This document shows, piece by piece, positions 6,712 to 14,224 of a DNA stretch of 17,637 nt. A program made the translations under genes and the position numbers. Source of the DNA: Loktanella sp. (GTDB taxonomy: Bacteria > Pseudomonadota > Alphaproteobacteria > Rhodobacterales > Rhodobacteraceae); NCBI GenBank assembly GCA_003551805.1, contig PUNR01000181.1, forward strand, positions 1 through 17,637. Reading direction: 5' to 3'. How positions within the stretch are numbered: the stretch's first letter is position 1; every line of letters starts with the position of its first letter. Below the pieces are notes generated by a model that saw only the letters and a program-made list of their open reading frames with translations, made no database searches and had not been told where the DNA came from.

Positions 6712-9484
6712 GCCCGTCCGCAGCCGCCATGTCGAAGCGCCGGACGGATTGATCTGTCCGGCGTCCGTTATTTTTGACACCGCCGCTGTCATGGCTCGCA
6801 TCCACGATGAAACCGTCGGCGTGACCTCGGAAAAGGACGTGCGCGGCATTGCCGTGCGCATTCTGGCCGAGGCGCGGCAGGCTGGCCTTGCCGAAATCAG
6901 CACCGCTTTTGTGATGCAGCCGTTTGCGTCGCGCCCGACAACGCGTGCCTATTCATGGCTGACCGACCAGATCGTGACGATCATTCTGGATGTCGCCACC
7001 AAGCTACTGCACCCTGCCCCGAACCCGACCGAGGCTGAAAAACTGTCGCTGATCGCTGTCGGCGGTTATGGCAGGGGCGAAATGGCACCACATTCCGATG
7101 TCGATCTGCTGTTTCTGACGCCCTACAAGATCACCCCTTGGGCCGAAAGCGTGATTGAATCCATGCTTTACATGCTGTGGGATCTGAAACTGAAGATCGG
7201 CCATGCCAGCCGGACTGTGAAAGACTGCGTGCGTCTGGCGCGCGAGGATTACACGATCCGCACGTCGCTGGTCGAATACCGTTATCTGGCCGGCGATGAA
7301 CCACTTGCCAATTCGCTTGGGCAGGTTCTGTGGCAGGACTTGTTCCGCAACACGGCTGGTGACTACATCGAAGCCAAACTGGCCGAACGCACCGAACGCC
7401 ACCGCAAACAAGGCGGCCAGCGCTACATGGTCGAACCCAATGTAAAAGAAGGCAAAGGCGGGCTGCGCGACCTGCAATCGCTTTTCTGGATGAGCAAATA
7501 CGTCAACGGCGTGAAAAGTGCAGCCGAACTGGTCGGGCTTGGCGTGTTCACGCAGGACGAGTTTGAAAAATTCATCAAGGCCGAAGATTTTTTGTGGTCT
7601 GTCCGTTGTCACCTCCATCTGATTGCGGGGCGTGCGGTGGACCAGCTGACCTTTGACATGCAGGTCGAAGTGGCATCAGCCATGGGCTATACCGACCACG
7701 GCGGCAGGCGCGCGGTCGAACATTTCATGCAAGCCTATTTCCGCGAAGCAACGCGCGTGGGCGAGCTGACCCGCATTTTCCTGACCGCGCTGGAAGCCAC
7801 CCACACCAAGCCCGAACCCATGCTGGTCCGGCTGATGGCCCGGCGCAAACGGGCCAAGCCGCCCTATACAATCAAGCAAAACCGCCTGACCGTCGCTGAC
7901 GAGGCCGGATTCTTTGCCGACAAGCTGAACATGATCCGCATCTTTGAAGAGGCACTGCGCACCGGCACCTTGCTGCATCCCGACGCAATGCGCCTGATTG
8001 CGTCGCATCTTGACGTCGTCGATGACGAATTGCGCAACAGTCGCGAGGCGAGCCGGATCTTTCTTGATATGATGCTGAAACACGGCAACCCCGAACGCGG
8101 GCTGCGCCGGATGAACGAATTGGGGATGCTGGGCGCCTTCATGCCCGAATTCGCCCCGATCGTGGCGATGATGCAATTCAACATGTATCACCACTACACC
8201 GTCGACGAACACACGATCCAGTGCATCAGCAACCTTGCCCAGATCGAACGCGGCGAACTGATCGAGGAATTGCCCGTCGCCAGCGGCATCCTGAAACGCG
8301 GGATCAATCGCAAGGTGCTGTATGTCGCCTTGCTGCTGCATGATATCGGCAAAGGCCGGCCCGAGGATCACGCGATCCTTGGCGCTCAGATCGCGCGCAA
8401 GGTTTGCCCGCGTCTGGGTCTAAGCAAGAAAGAATGTGAAACTGTCGAATGGCTGATCCGGTATCACCTGCTGATGTCGGATGTCGCCCAGAAACGCGAC
8501 ATCGCTGAACCGCGCACAGTGCGCGGCTTTGCCAATGCGGTGAAGTCGGTCGAACGGCTCGATCTACTTACTGTGCTGACTGTCTGCGATATCCGCGGCG
8601 TCGGCCCCGGCACTTGGAACAACTGGAAAGCGGTGCTGATCCGCAACCTTTACAAGGCGACCAAGGCCGCGCTTGAAACCGGTCTGGAAGACCTCAACCG
8701 CGAAAGCCGCGAGGCAGAGGCGAAACGCGCCCTGCGCAATACGCTGGAAAAATGGGATGCCAAGGCAATAAAGACCGAAATGGGCCGCCATTACGGCCCC
8801 TATTGGCAGGGCCTGCCCAATGCCGCCCACGTCATCTTTGCCAAGCTCTTGCGCGATATCGATGATACAGAAATCTGCATCGACCTGATGCGGGACGCCG
8901 ACCGCGACGCCACCCGCGCCTGTTTTGCAATGGTCGATCATCCGGGCCTGTTCAGCCGGATGACGGGCGCCTTGGCGCTGGTCGGGGCCAATATCGTCGA
9001 TGCACGCAGCTATACGTCCAAGGATGGCTATGCGACTGCGGTGTTCTGGGTGCAGGACGATGACGGCAATCCGTATGAGGAAAGCCGCCTGCAACGCCTG
9101 CGCCAGATGATCGTGCGCACCCTGCGCGGCGAGGTCGTTGCCCGCGAGGCATTGAAGGACAAAGACAAGATCAAGAAACGCGAACGCGCCTTCAAGGTCG
9201 ATACCAAGATCACCTTCGACAACGAAGGGTCGGAGATTTACACGATCATCGAGGTCGATACCCGCGACCGCCCCGGCCTGCTGTATGATCTGACACGCAC
9301 GCTGGCGAATGCGCATGTCTATATTGCCTCTGCCGTGATTGCGACCTATGGCGAACAGGTGGTCGATACCTTCTACGTCAAGGATATGGTCGGGTTGAAA
9401 TATTATTCCGAAGCCAAGCGACAAAGCCTCGAACGCAAACTGCGCGAGGCGATCGTGCAGGGTGCAAAGCAGGCGATATCTTGA
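6695..9484 (+). CDS. glnD: [Protein-PII] uridylyltransferase / uridylyl-removing enzyme
   Basis: GlnD, about 929-937 residues, reads glutamine and uridylylates or deuridylylates PII proteins, the central nitrogen signal. Domains in order: nucleotidyltransferase with GGYGRGEMAPHSDVDLLFL (about 7061-7117; GG, then DxD); a helical GlnD-specific linker; an HD domain with HHYTVDEH (about 8190-8213) and LLHDIGKGRPEDH (about 8335-8370) for deuridylylation; and two C-terminal ACT domains (about 8911-9075 and 9236-9400) with DHPGLFSRMTGALA and DRPGLLYDLTRTLA. All key motifs are intact. The start is uncertain: candidates are TTG 6671, GTG 6695 (AAGAAG six bases upstream), TTG 6749 and ATG 6791. I favour GTG because the conserved-looking LICPASVIFD stretch lies upstream of 6791. 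It overlaps the lpoA-like gene by 17 bases. Confidence 0.95.
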   Translation: MQPGSEPVRSRHVEAPDGLICPASVIFDTAAVMARIHDETVGVTSEKDVRGIAVRILAEARQAGLAEISTAFVMQPFASRPTTRAYSWLTDQIVTIILDVATKLLHPAPNPTEAEKLSLIAVGGYGRGEMAPHSDVDLLFLTPYKITPWAESVIESMLYMLWDLKLKIGHASRTVKDCVRLAREDYTIRTSLVEYRYLAGDEPLANSLGQVLWQDLFRNTAGDYIEAKLAERTERHRKQGGQRYMVEPNVKEGKGGLRDLQSLFWMSKYVNGVKSAAELVGLGVFTQDEFEKFIKAEDFLWSVRCHLHLIAGRAVDQLTFDMQVEVASAMGYTDHGGRRAVEHFMQAYFREATRVGELTRIFLTALEATHTKPEPMLVRLMARRKRAKPPYTIKQNRLTVADEAGFFADKLNMIRIFEEALRTGTLLHPDAMRLIASHLDVVDDELRNSREASRIFLDMMLKHGNPERGLRRMNELGMLGAFMPEFAPIVAMMQFNMYHHYTVDEHTIQCISNLAQIERGELIEELPVASGILKRGINRKVLYVALLLHDIGKGRPEDHAILGAQIARKVCPRLGLSKKECETVEWLIRYHLLMSDVAQKRDIAEPRTVRGFANAVKSVERLDLLTVLTVCDIRGVGPGTWNNWKAVLIRNLYKATKAALETGLEDLNRESREAEAKRALRNTLEKWDAKAIKTEMGRHYGPYWQGLPNAAHVIFAKLLRDIDDTEICIDLMRDADRDATRACFAMVDHPGLFSRMTGALALVGANIVDARSYTSKDGYATAVFWVQDDDGNPYEESRLQRLRQMIVRTLRGEVVAREALKDKDKIKKRERAFKVDTKITFDNEGSEIYTIIEVDTRDRPGLLYDLTRTLANAHVYIASAVIATYGEQVVDTFYVKDMVGLKYYSEAKRQSLERKLREAIVQGAKQAIS
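6738..6775 (+). terminator. Terminator-like hairpin and T-run within the glnD 5' coding region
   Basis: CGCCGGAC (6738-6745) and GTCCGGCG (6756-6763) form a perfect eight-pair GC-rich stem with a ten-base loop, followed five bases later by TTATTTTT (6768-6775). This has the shape of an intrinsic terminator. It lies 27 bases after the lpoA-like stop but inside the likely N-terminal codons of glnD. A second small hairpin, CGGGCT/AGCCCG (6702-6716), spans the lpoA-like stop codon. It could attenuate transcription into glnD-murJ, or glnD could start downstream at 6791. Confidence 0.45.
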
Positions 9485-9503
9485 CCAAAGCTGGATGCGC
9501 TGA

Positions 9504-11066
9504 ATGAAACAAGTGCGCTTGATGTCCGGCTTTTTCACGGTCGGTCTGTGGACCCTGCTGAGCCGCGTGGCGGGATTCGTGCGCGATATATTCATCGCGG
9601 CCTATCTGGGCACCGGCCCCGTGGCCGAGGCGTTTCTGGTCGCGTTCTCGCTGCCCAACCTGTTCCGTCGGTTCTTTGCCGAAGGCGCGTTCAACATGGC
9701 GTTCGTGCCCATGTTCGCCAAAAAGCTAGAGGCTGACGACGGCGCGCATCAATTCGCTCAGGATGCCTATCTGGCGATGTGGGTGATCCTGTCGGGGTTC
9801 ACCGTGATCGGCATTATCGCCATGCCTGCGCTTGTCGCCGCCATGGCCAGCGGGTTCATCGGCGACGAACGCTTTGATCTGGCAGTTTATTACGGGCGGA
9901 TCGCCTTTCCCTATATCCTGTTCATCTCGCTGACTGCTTTGCTGTCGGGGGTGCTGAATGCCACGGGGCGCTTTACTGCTGCGGCTGCGGCACCGGTGAT
10001 CCTGAACGCAGGTTTCGTGGCCGCCATTCTGATCGCGGCAGCAACCGGGGCGGTCCCGGCCATGGATGATCCCGAACGGATGGGGCAGTGGCTTGCCTAT
10101 TCGGTGCCGCTGGCGGGGATCGGGCAGTTGATCATGGTCTGGTGGGCAGCAAAGCGTGCAGGCTTTGCCCTGCGCATCGGGCGGCCCCGCATGACACCAG
10201 CGCTGAAACGGCTGGCGATCATCGCCGCCCCTGCCGCGCTTGCAGGTGGCGTGGTACAGATCAACCTGCTGGTGGGCCGTCAGGTGGCCAGTTATTTTGA
10301 CGGTGCTGTCGCATGGCTGAACTATGCCGACAGGCTTTATCAACTGCCGCTGGGTGTCGTCGGCATTGCCATCGGTGTTGTGCTGCTGCCTGACCTGTCG
10401 CGCCGCTTGCGCGCGAATGATCTGGCAGGCGGCAAGGATGCGTTCAACCGCGCCTGCGAAGTCTCGCTTGCCCTTACCATCCCTGCGGCTGTGGCGTTGA
10501 TGGTTATCGCGCTGCCGCTAGTGTCTGTCCTGTTTGAACGCGGTGCATTTGACGCCAGCGACAGCGCCGCCACCGCCTTTGCTGTCGCGGTTTACGGGCT
10601 GGGGCTGCCGGCTTTTGTGATGCAAAAGACCCTGCAACCGCTGTTTTTCGCACGCGAAGACACCAAGCGTCCTTTCTATTACGCGCTTGTCGCATTGGTC
10701 ATGAATGCCCTGCTTGCTGTGGGGCTGTCGCCGTTCATCGGCTTTATCGCCGCTGCTTATGGCACCAGCATTACCGCATGGGCGATGGTCTGGCTGTTGT
10801 GGCGCGGCAGCCGCAACATGGGCGAGGCCGCCGATTTCGACACCCGCTTCAAAACCCGCCTGCCCCGTATTATCGGCGCATCCATCGCTATGGGGCTGAT
10901 CCTGACGGCACTTGCCTATGTGATGGCACCCCTTTTCGCGATCCCGACATGGCGCTATCTTGCGCTGCTTGTCCTGATCGCGGCTGGCATCGTCAGCTAC
11001 TTCGGCATCGGCCAGTTGATCGGAGCCTTCCGCTTTGGCGAATTCCGCCGCGCGATGAAGCGCTAG
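9504..11066 (+). CDS. murJ: MurJ, lipid II flippase
   Basis: A 520-residue polytopic inner-membrane protein of the MOP superfamily with about 14 hydrophobic segments, the expected MurJ length. It moves lipid II, the peptidoglycan precursor, to the periplasmic face. The arginines essential in E. coli MurJ are conserved: R21 and R27 in SRVAGFVRD (E. coli R18, R24) and R55 in LPNLFRRFFAEGAF (E. coli R52). The motif PLGVVGIAIGVVLLP in the middle is also typical. The start ATG at 9504 gives the normal N-terminus MKQVRLMSGFFTVGLW; an in-frame ATG six codons later is possible. It follows glnD by 19 bases, so lpoA-like-glnD-murJ is probably one operon joining cell-wall export and assembly with nitrogen sensing. 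Confidence 0.97.
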   Translation: MKQVRLMSGFFTVGLWTLLSRVAGFVRDIFIAAYLGTGPVAEAFLVAFSLPNLFRRFFAEGAFNMAFVPMFAKKLEADDGAHQFAQDAYLAMWVILSGFTVIGIIAMPALVAAMASGFIGDERFDLAVYYGRIAFPYILFISLTALLSGVLNATGRFTAAAAAPVILNAGFVAAILIAAATGAVPAMDDPERMGQWLAYSVPLAGIGQLIMVWWAAKRAGFALRIGRPRMTPALKRLAIIAAPAALAGGVVQINLLVGRQVASYFDGAVAWLNYADRLYQLPLGVVGIAIGVVLLPDLSRRLRANDLAGGKDAFNRACEVSLALTIPAAVALMVIALPLVSVLFERGAFDASDSAATAFAVAVYGLGLPAFVMQKTLQPLFFAREDTKRPFYYALVALVMNALLAVGLSPFIGFIAAAYGTSITAWAMVWLLWRGSRNMGEAADFDTRFKTRLPRIIGASIAMGLILTALAYVMAPLFAIPTWRYLALLVLIAAGIVSYFGIGQLIGAFRFGEFRRAMKR

Positions 11067-11087
11067 GCCCTATCATCGTCCGAGCAT

Positions 11088-11110
11088 AAATATCCCCGCG
11101 CGGCGCGCAT
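11088..11110 (-). repeat. GC-rich gene-end element ending GGGGATATTT, copy 2
   Basis: Read on the minus strand this is GCGCGCCGCGC followed by GGGGATATTT, sharing the 12-base core GCGGGGATATTT with the element at 3173-3184. Both copies sit between convergent genes, here murJ and the rhomboid-like gene. The GC part GCGC-GGC-GCGC is itself a short hairpin. It probably contributes to 3'-end formation; no stronger intrinsic terminator is visible in this 61-base gap. Confidence 0.4.
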
Positions 11111-11127
11111 AAAAGTTTGCGCTGCGG

Positions 11128-11805
11128 TCAGGACCGCTTCATAAGCCTGTGCAACAACATTGCCCAGCCACCCGGTGCCAAAGGTATCGCCAAAACAACC
11201 CCAGCCGCAAAGCCTGACAGTTCCGCGATCCATGCGTAGCCCGCGCCAAAGATCAGGCCAAAGCCCAGCTGCAGTGCCAAGAGAAACCCGATCAGCTGAA
11301 ACGCGCGCAACTGGTTTTCCCCTGCCTCGCCCAACCGCAGCCACAACACGTAGGTATAGGCACCGATCAATCCGTAAACAGGTGTAAACCCGCCCAGCAA
11401 CGGCGCATTGCCCTCAATCACCGATCCGTAAACCAAAGCACCTGCAATCGCCGTGACCAGATAGATCGCCAGCACCCGCAACCCGCCGAAATACTCTGTC
11501 GTGAATTTGCCCAGCGCAAGCGTCAGCGCCGCACAAAACGCCGTCTGCACGATTTCGACATTGATGAACGGATAGGTGACAAAGCGGATCAACATATCAA
11601 ACGACCAGTCCCCTTGCGCCAGCACACGTTCCAGCACCGCGGGCGAAAAACCGAAACGGCCGATCGCTTCCATCCGCCAGCCGACACCGCGAGGCCCGCC
11701 GACAAGGCCGGCATTGGCAAGCTGGAACACCGCTTCAGCGCCGATGATCAGCAACGCAAGCGCGATGACAACAGGCGATAGATCATTGATCGGTTTCTCG
11801 GACAT
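11128..11805 (-). CDS. Rhomboid-fold membrane protein lacking the catalytic serine and histidine
   Basis: A 225-residue polytopic membrane protein with about six hydrophobic segments and the overall rhomboid pattern: a W-R-like loop region after TM1, [15 protein letters not shown] at residues 138-152 where active proteases have G-x-S-G-x-x-(F/Y)-G, and AELSGFAAG at 194-202 where active proteases have A-H-x-x-G-x-x-x-G. Here the serine position is T141 followed by P142, and the histidine position is E195. Both members of the Ser-His dyad are therefore absent, which points to a pseudoprotease that binds or escorts membrane proteins. The start ATG at 11803-11805 was chosen over a much longer open frame running into trpS, because hydrophobic family-like sequence begins here and AAAGG lies upstream. 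It is divergent from trpS and convergent with murJ. Biological role unknown. Confidence 0.85.
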   Translation of the reverse strand: MSEKPINDLSPVVIALALLIIGAEAVFQLANAGLVGGPRGVGWRMEAIGRFGFSPAVLERVLAQGDWSFDMLIRFVTYPFINVEIVQTAFCAALTLALGKFTTEYFGGLRVLAIYLVTAIAGALVYGSVIEGNAPLLGGFTPVYGLIGAYTYVLWLRLGEAGENQLRAFQLIGFLLALQLGFGLIFGAGYAWIAELSGFAAGVVLAIPLAPGGWAMLLHRLMKRS

Positions 11806-11832
11806 CAGCAAAGCCCTTTGCGGCAGTTGAAG

Positions 11833-11861
11833 TTGACGGGTCTGTCTGGCATGGGTATGCG
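11833..11861 (+). promoter_or_regulatory. Putative sigma-70-type promoter for trpS
   Basis: TTGACG (11833-11838), a 17-base spacer and TATGCG (11856-11861) form a plausible housekeeping promoter, which would give a leader of roughly 28 bases before trpS. The -35 box matches five of six consensus bases and the -10 box is weak, as is common in alphaproteobacteria. It lies in the 90-base gap divergent from the rhomboid-like gene, whose ribosome-binding site falls within a 14-base palindrome GCAAAGCCCTTTGC (11808-11821). Confidence 0.4.
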
Positions 11862-11895
11862 ACGCCTTACCCGAAAACCAGCCCGGATATTCATC

Positions 11896-12912
11896 ATGAC
11901 CCAGACAACCTTTACGCCGCGCGCTTTTTCCGGAATCAAACCCTCCGGCGGGCTGCAACTGGGCAATTATCTGGGCGCAATCAAGCGTTTTGTCGGCATG
12001 CAGGGCACGATGGAAACCATCTATTGCGTGGTTGATCTGCACGCAATCACGGTCTGGCAAGACCCCAAGGATCTGGCCAACGGCACACGTGAAGTCGCGG
12101 CAGGTTATCTGGCCGCAGGTCTTGATCCGGCAAAGTCCATCCTCTTCAACCAAAGCCGCGTGTCGGGCCATGCCGAGCTTGGCTGGATCTTCAACTGTGT
12201 CGCGCGTGTCGGCTGGATGAACCGGATGACGCAGTTCAAGGACAAGGCAGGGTCGAATGCCGAAAAGGTGTCATTGGGGCTTTATGCCTACCCGTCGCTG
12301 ATGGCCGCTGACATCCTGCTTTATCACGCCACGCAAGTGCCGGTGGGCGAAGATCAGAAACAGCATGTTGAACTGACCCGCGACATCGCCGCCAAGTTTA
12401 ACCACGATTACGGCGTGGATTTCTTTCCCTTGACCGCGCCTGTGATCGACGGGCCTGCAACCCGCGTCATGAACCTGCGTGACGGGACCAAGAAGATGTC
12501 GAAATCCGGCGACAGCGACATGGAACGGATCAACATGCTTGATGATGCCGACACCATCGCCAAGAAATTCAAGAAGGCCAAGACAGACCCCGAACCGCTG
12601 CCCGAAACGGTTGAAGGTCTGAAGTCCCGCCCCGAGGCGCGCAATCTGGTCGAGATATACGCAGCCCTTGACGACACCACGCCAGAGGCTGTGATCGCAC
12701 AATATCCCGGTGCTGGTTGGGGCACGTTCAAGCCCGCGCTGGCCGATCTGGCGGTGGCAAAGCTTGCGCCGATTTCGCAGGATATGGCCCGTTACATGGC
12801 CGACCCCGCCGAGATTGACCGCATTCTGGCGCAAGGGGCTGACAAGGCCCGTGCGATTGCCGAACCGATCCTGCAACGCACGTTTGATATTGTTGGCATG
12901 CTGCGCAGCTAA
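11896..12912 (+). CDS. trpS: Tryptophanyl-tRNA synthetase
   Basis: A 338-residue class I aminoacyl-tRNA synthetase that charges tRNA-Trp, the usual bacterial length. The HIGH-type motif is [13 protein letters not shown] (residues 16-28; the second histidine position is asparagine, as is normal for TrpRS). The segment [15 protein letters not shown] (151-165) is a TrpRS signature, and KMSKS is at 200-204. The C-terminal helical anticodon-binding part follows. The start was placed at the ATG at 11896, giving [19 protein letters not shown]; the open frame extends 26 codons further upstream, but that part is unlike family members and overlaps the putative promoter. It probably has its own promoter. 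No tryptophan-rich leader or T-box is visible. Confidence 0.97.
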   Translation: MTQTTFTPRAFSGIKPSGGLQLGNYLGAIKRFVGMQGTMETIYCVVDLHAITVWQDPKDLANGTREVAAGYLAAGLDPAKSILFNQSRVSGHAELGWIFNCVARVGWMNRMTQFKDKAGSNAEKVSLGLYAYPSLMAADILLYHATQVPVGEDQKQHVELTRDIAAKFNHDYGVDFFPLTAPVIDGPATRVMNLRDGTKKMSKSGDSDMERINMLDDADTIAKKFKKAKTDPEPLPETVEGLKSRPEARNLVEIYAALDDTTPEAVIAQYPGAGWGTFKPALADLAVAKLAPISQDMARYMADPAEIDRILAQGADKARAIAEPILQRTFDIVGMLRS

Positions 12913-12956
12913 CCCAATCGTAGCACCGTCACAAAACTGAATCCCGCCAGTGCGAC

Positions 12957-12972
12957 GCTGCGGGGGCGCAGC
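12957..12972. terminator. Hairpin 44 bases after trpS
   Basis: GCTGCG (12957-12962) and CGCAGC (12967-12972) form a perfect six-pair stem around GGGG. There is no T-run after it, so if it ends trpS transcription it is not a textbook intrinsic terminator. It may be the first hairpin of the structured GC-rich stretch preceding the stress-protein gene. Confidence 0.3.
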
Positions 12973-12997
12973 ATAGATTCGCTCTGCTCCGCCCCGG

Positions 12998-13067
12998 CTG
13001 GGTGCCATCCCGCCCCTTTGGCGCCTTGGTCTTGCAGGCACCCGGTGTTTCCCCGGCGCCGGGTGCC
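12998..13067 (+). promoter_or_regulatory. Mutually exclusive hairpins upstream of the universal stress protein gene
   Basis: A central GGCACCCGG (13037-13045) can pair either backwards with CTGGGTGCC (12998-13006, one G-T pair) or forwards with CCGGGTGCC (13059-13067). The forward stem extends to eleven pairs (GGCACCCGGTG with CGCCGGGTGCC, including one G-T pair) and a nine-base loop. Two alternative structures sharing one arm is the layout of attenuators and riboswitches. No T-run follows the forward hairpin, and it ends 61 bases before the gene start. The 216-base gap has no convincing gene. This could instead be a dispersed GC-rich repeat. Confidence 0.35.
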
Positions 13068-13128
13068 AACGCGCCCGTTGCCAGTGCCATTTTCCTGCTA
13101 CATGATAGCCCCGAACGGGAGAATGATA

Positions 13129-13584
13129 ATGCGCAAGTTTCTGGTGGTACTGGATGACAGCCGCGAATGTCTGAACGCGATGCGCTTTGCCGCGATGCGC
13201 GCAGCACATACAGGCGGCGGTGTGGCGATCTTGTCGGTGATCCCGCCTGACGAATTCAACCACTGGATCGGTGTCGGTGAAATCATGCGCGCCGAAGCCC
13301 GCGAACGGATCGAGGTCCATTTCGAGGTGTTCGCCAAATGGATGCGCGACAAGCAGAACGTAGACCCCGAACTGATCATCCGCGAAGGCGAACCGTTGAC
13401 CGAGATCATCGCACAGATCACCGAAGACAGTAGCATCGGCGTTTTAGTGCTGGGCGCGGGCACCGATAGCAAGGGCCCCGGCCCGCTTGTCACCCAGCTT
13501 AGCCGTCAGGCGGGCAGTCTGCCGGTGCCGATCACCATCGTGCCGGGTGATCTGTCCAAAGAACGGCTTGAATCGATCACCTGA
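13129..13584 (+). CDS. Universal stress protein (UspA family)
   Basis: A 151-residue cytosolic protein of the universal stress protein family, normal length for a single-domain member. The N-terminus MRKFLVVLDDSRECLNAMRFA matches the first strand and the conserved acidic residue of the Usp fold, and VLVLGAGTDSKGPGPLVTQL is the C-terminal nucleotide-loop region. The canonical ATP-binding G-x-x-G-x9-G-(S/T) is only partly recognisable, so ATP binding is uncertain. The start was set at the ATG at 13129, with GGGAG seven bases upstream; the ATG at 13123 is too close to that site. The gene stands alone between trpS and nfuA, after a structured leader region. Which stress it responds to cannot be read from the sequence. 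Confidence 0.92.
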   Translation: MRKFLVVLDDSRECLNAMRFAAMRAAHTGGGVAILSVIPPDEFNHWIGVGEIMRAEARERIEVHFEVFAKWMRDKQNVDPELIIREGEPLTEIIAQITEDSSIGVLVLGAGTDSKGPGPLVTQLSRQAGSLPVPITIVPGDLSKERLESIT

Positions 13585-13585
13585 C

Positions 13586-13600
13586 TTAGAACCATTCTAA
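13586..13600. promoter_or_regulatory. Candidate Irr iron-control element (ICE) upstream of nfuA
   Basis: TTAGAA-CCA-TTCTAA is a perfect inverted repeat with the exact arms and spacing of the iron control element consensus (TTAGAA-N3-TTCTAA) bound by the Fur-family, haem-responsive regulator Irr of alphaproteobacteria. It lies four bases upstream of a perfect TTGACA -35 box and 60 bases before nfuA, an Fe-S cluster carrier gene. Iron-dependent control of nfuA is therefore a strong inference, but the binding itself is not shown by sequence. Confidence 0.6.
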
Positions 13601-13604
13601 AACC

Positions 13605-13635
13605 TTGACAGACGGCGCCTTGATGGGCATATATC
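13605..13635 (+). promoter_or_regulatory. Putative promoter for nfuA-tsaB-rimI
   Basis: A perfect TTGACA -35 box (13605-13610) is followed by an AT-rich -10 region: CATATA at 13628 with a 17-base spacer, or TATATC at 13630 with 19. The iron-control-like palindrome ends four bases upstream. The ribosome-binding site AAAAGG at 13647-13652 lies eight bases before the nfuA ATG. Confidence 0.5.
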
Positions 13636-13660
13636 AATCCTGACAAAAAAGGTCCGCGCC

Positions 13661-14224
13661 ATGTTTATCCAAACCGAATCGACCCCGAACCCGGCAACGC
13701 TAAAGTTTCTGCCCGGCCAAAACGTACTGGAAGTTGGCACCGCCGATTTTCCCAGCGTTGAAGCGGCGGAAAATTCGCCTCTTGCAAAGCGGATCTTTGC
13801 AAGCGGCGGCGTCGCGGGCGTGTTCTTTGGCATCGACTTTGTAACGGTGACCAAGGCCGATGATGTGGAATGGGATCATATCAAACCCGGTGTTCTGGGC
13901 GCGATCATGGAACATTACCAATCCGGCCAGTCGGTGATGGCCGATGACCACAAACCTGTCAGCGGACATGCCGAACACAGCGGGGAAGATGCGGACATCG
14001 TGAACCAGATCAAGGAATTGCTTGATACACGCGTGCGCCCTGCCGTGGCGCAAGATGGTGGCGACATTACGTTCCATGGGTTTGATCGCGGGATCGTCTA
14101 TCTGCATATGCAAGGTGCCTGCGCCGGTTGCCCGTCGTCTACGCTGACGTTGAAAATGGGCATCGAAAACCTGCTGCGCCACTACATCCCCGAAGTGGTC
14201 GAGGTGCGGCCCGTTGCGGCCTGA
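13661..14224 (+). CDS. nfuA: NfuA-type Fe-S cluster carrier (NifU family)
   Basis: A 187-residue NifU-like protein with two domains. Residues 1-88 are the Nfu N-terminal domain, opening with MFIQTESTPNPATLKFLPG, as in mitochondrial NFU1. Residues 110-187 are the NifU C-terminal domain, with RPAVAQDGGDITFHGFDRG and the cluster-binding C154-x-x-C157 in GACAGCPSST. Two such protomers bridge a [4Fe-4S] cluster and hand it to client enzymes. A histidine- and acid-rich linker joins the domains. The start has AAAAGG eight bases upstream. The gene lies behind a candidate Irr box and overlaps tsaB by 11 bases. The fused tRNA-modification operon fits Fe-S-dependent steps that act on t6A-containing tRNA, though that link is inferred. 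Confidence 0.95.
   Translation: MFIQTESTPNPATLKFLPGQNVLEVGTADFPSVEAAENSPLAKRIFASGGVAGVFFGIDFVTVTKADDVEWDHIKPGVLGAIMEHYQSGQSVMADDHKPVSGHAEHSGEDADIVNQIKELLDTRVRPAVAQDGGDITFHGFDRGIVYLHMQGACAGCPSSTLTLKMGIENLLRHYIPEVVEVRPVAA

Noticed and set aside
8564..9595. Long minus-strand open frame (343 codons) opposite glnD and early murJ
   Set aside because: It lies antisense to the HD/ACT part of glnD, has no recognisable motif, and is explained by codon bias on the other strand.
11818..11895. 26-codon N-terminal extension of trpS
   Set aside because: It starts at TTG, is unlike TrpRS N-termini, and overlaps the probable promoter; the ATG at 11896 gives the standard start.
12929..13207. Minus-strand 92-codon open frame in the trpS-usp gap
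   Set aside because: Low-complexity Ala/Arg/Gly/Ser/Pro composition, overlap with the hairpins and the start of the usp gene, and no Shine-Dalgarno sequence. It is more likely an artefact of a GC-rich structured region.
13620..13637. TTGAT-N8-ATCAA ahead of nfuA as an FnrL or RirA site
   Set aside because: FNR-type sites need a four-base spacer (TTGAT-N4-ATCAA) and the RirA-type TGA-TCA spacing is also off by one. The match is only to the arms.
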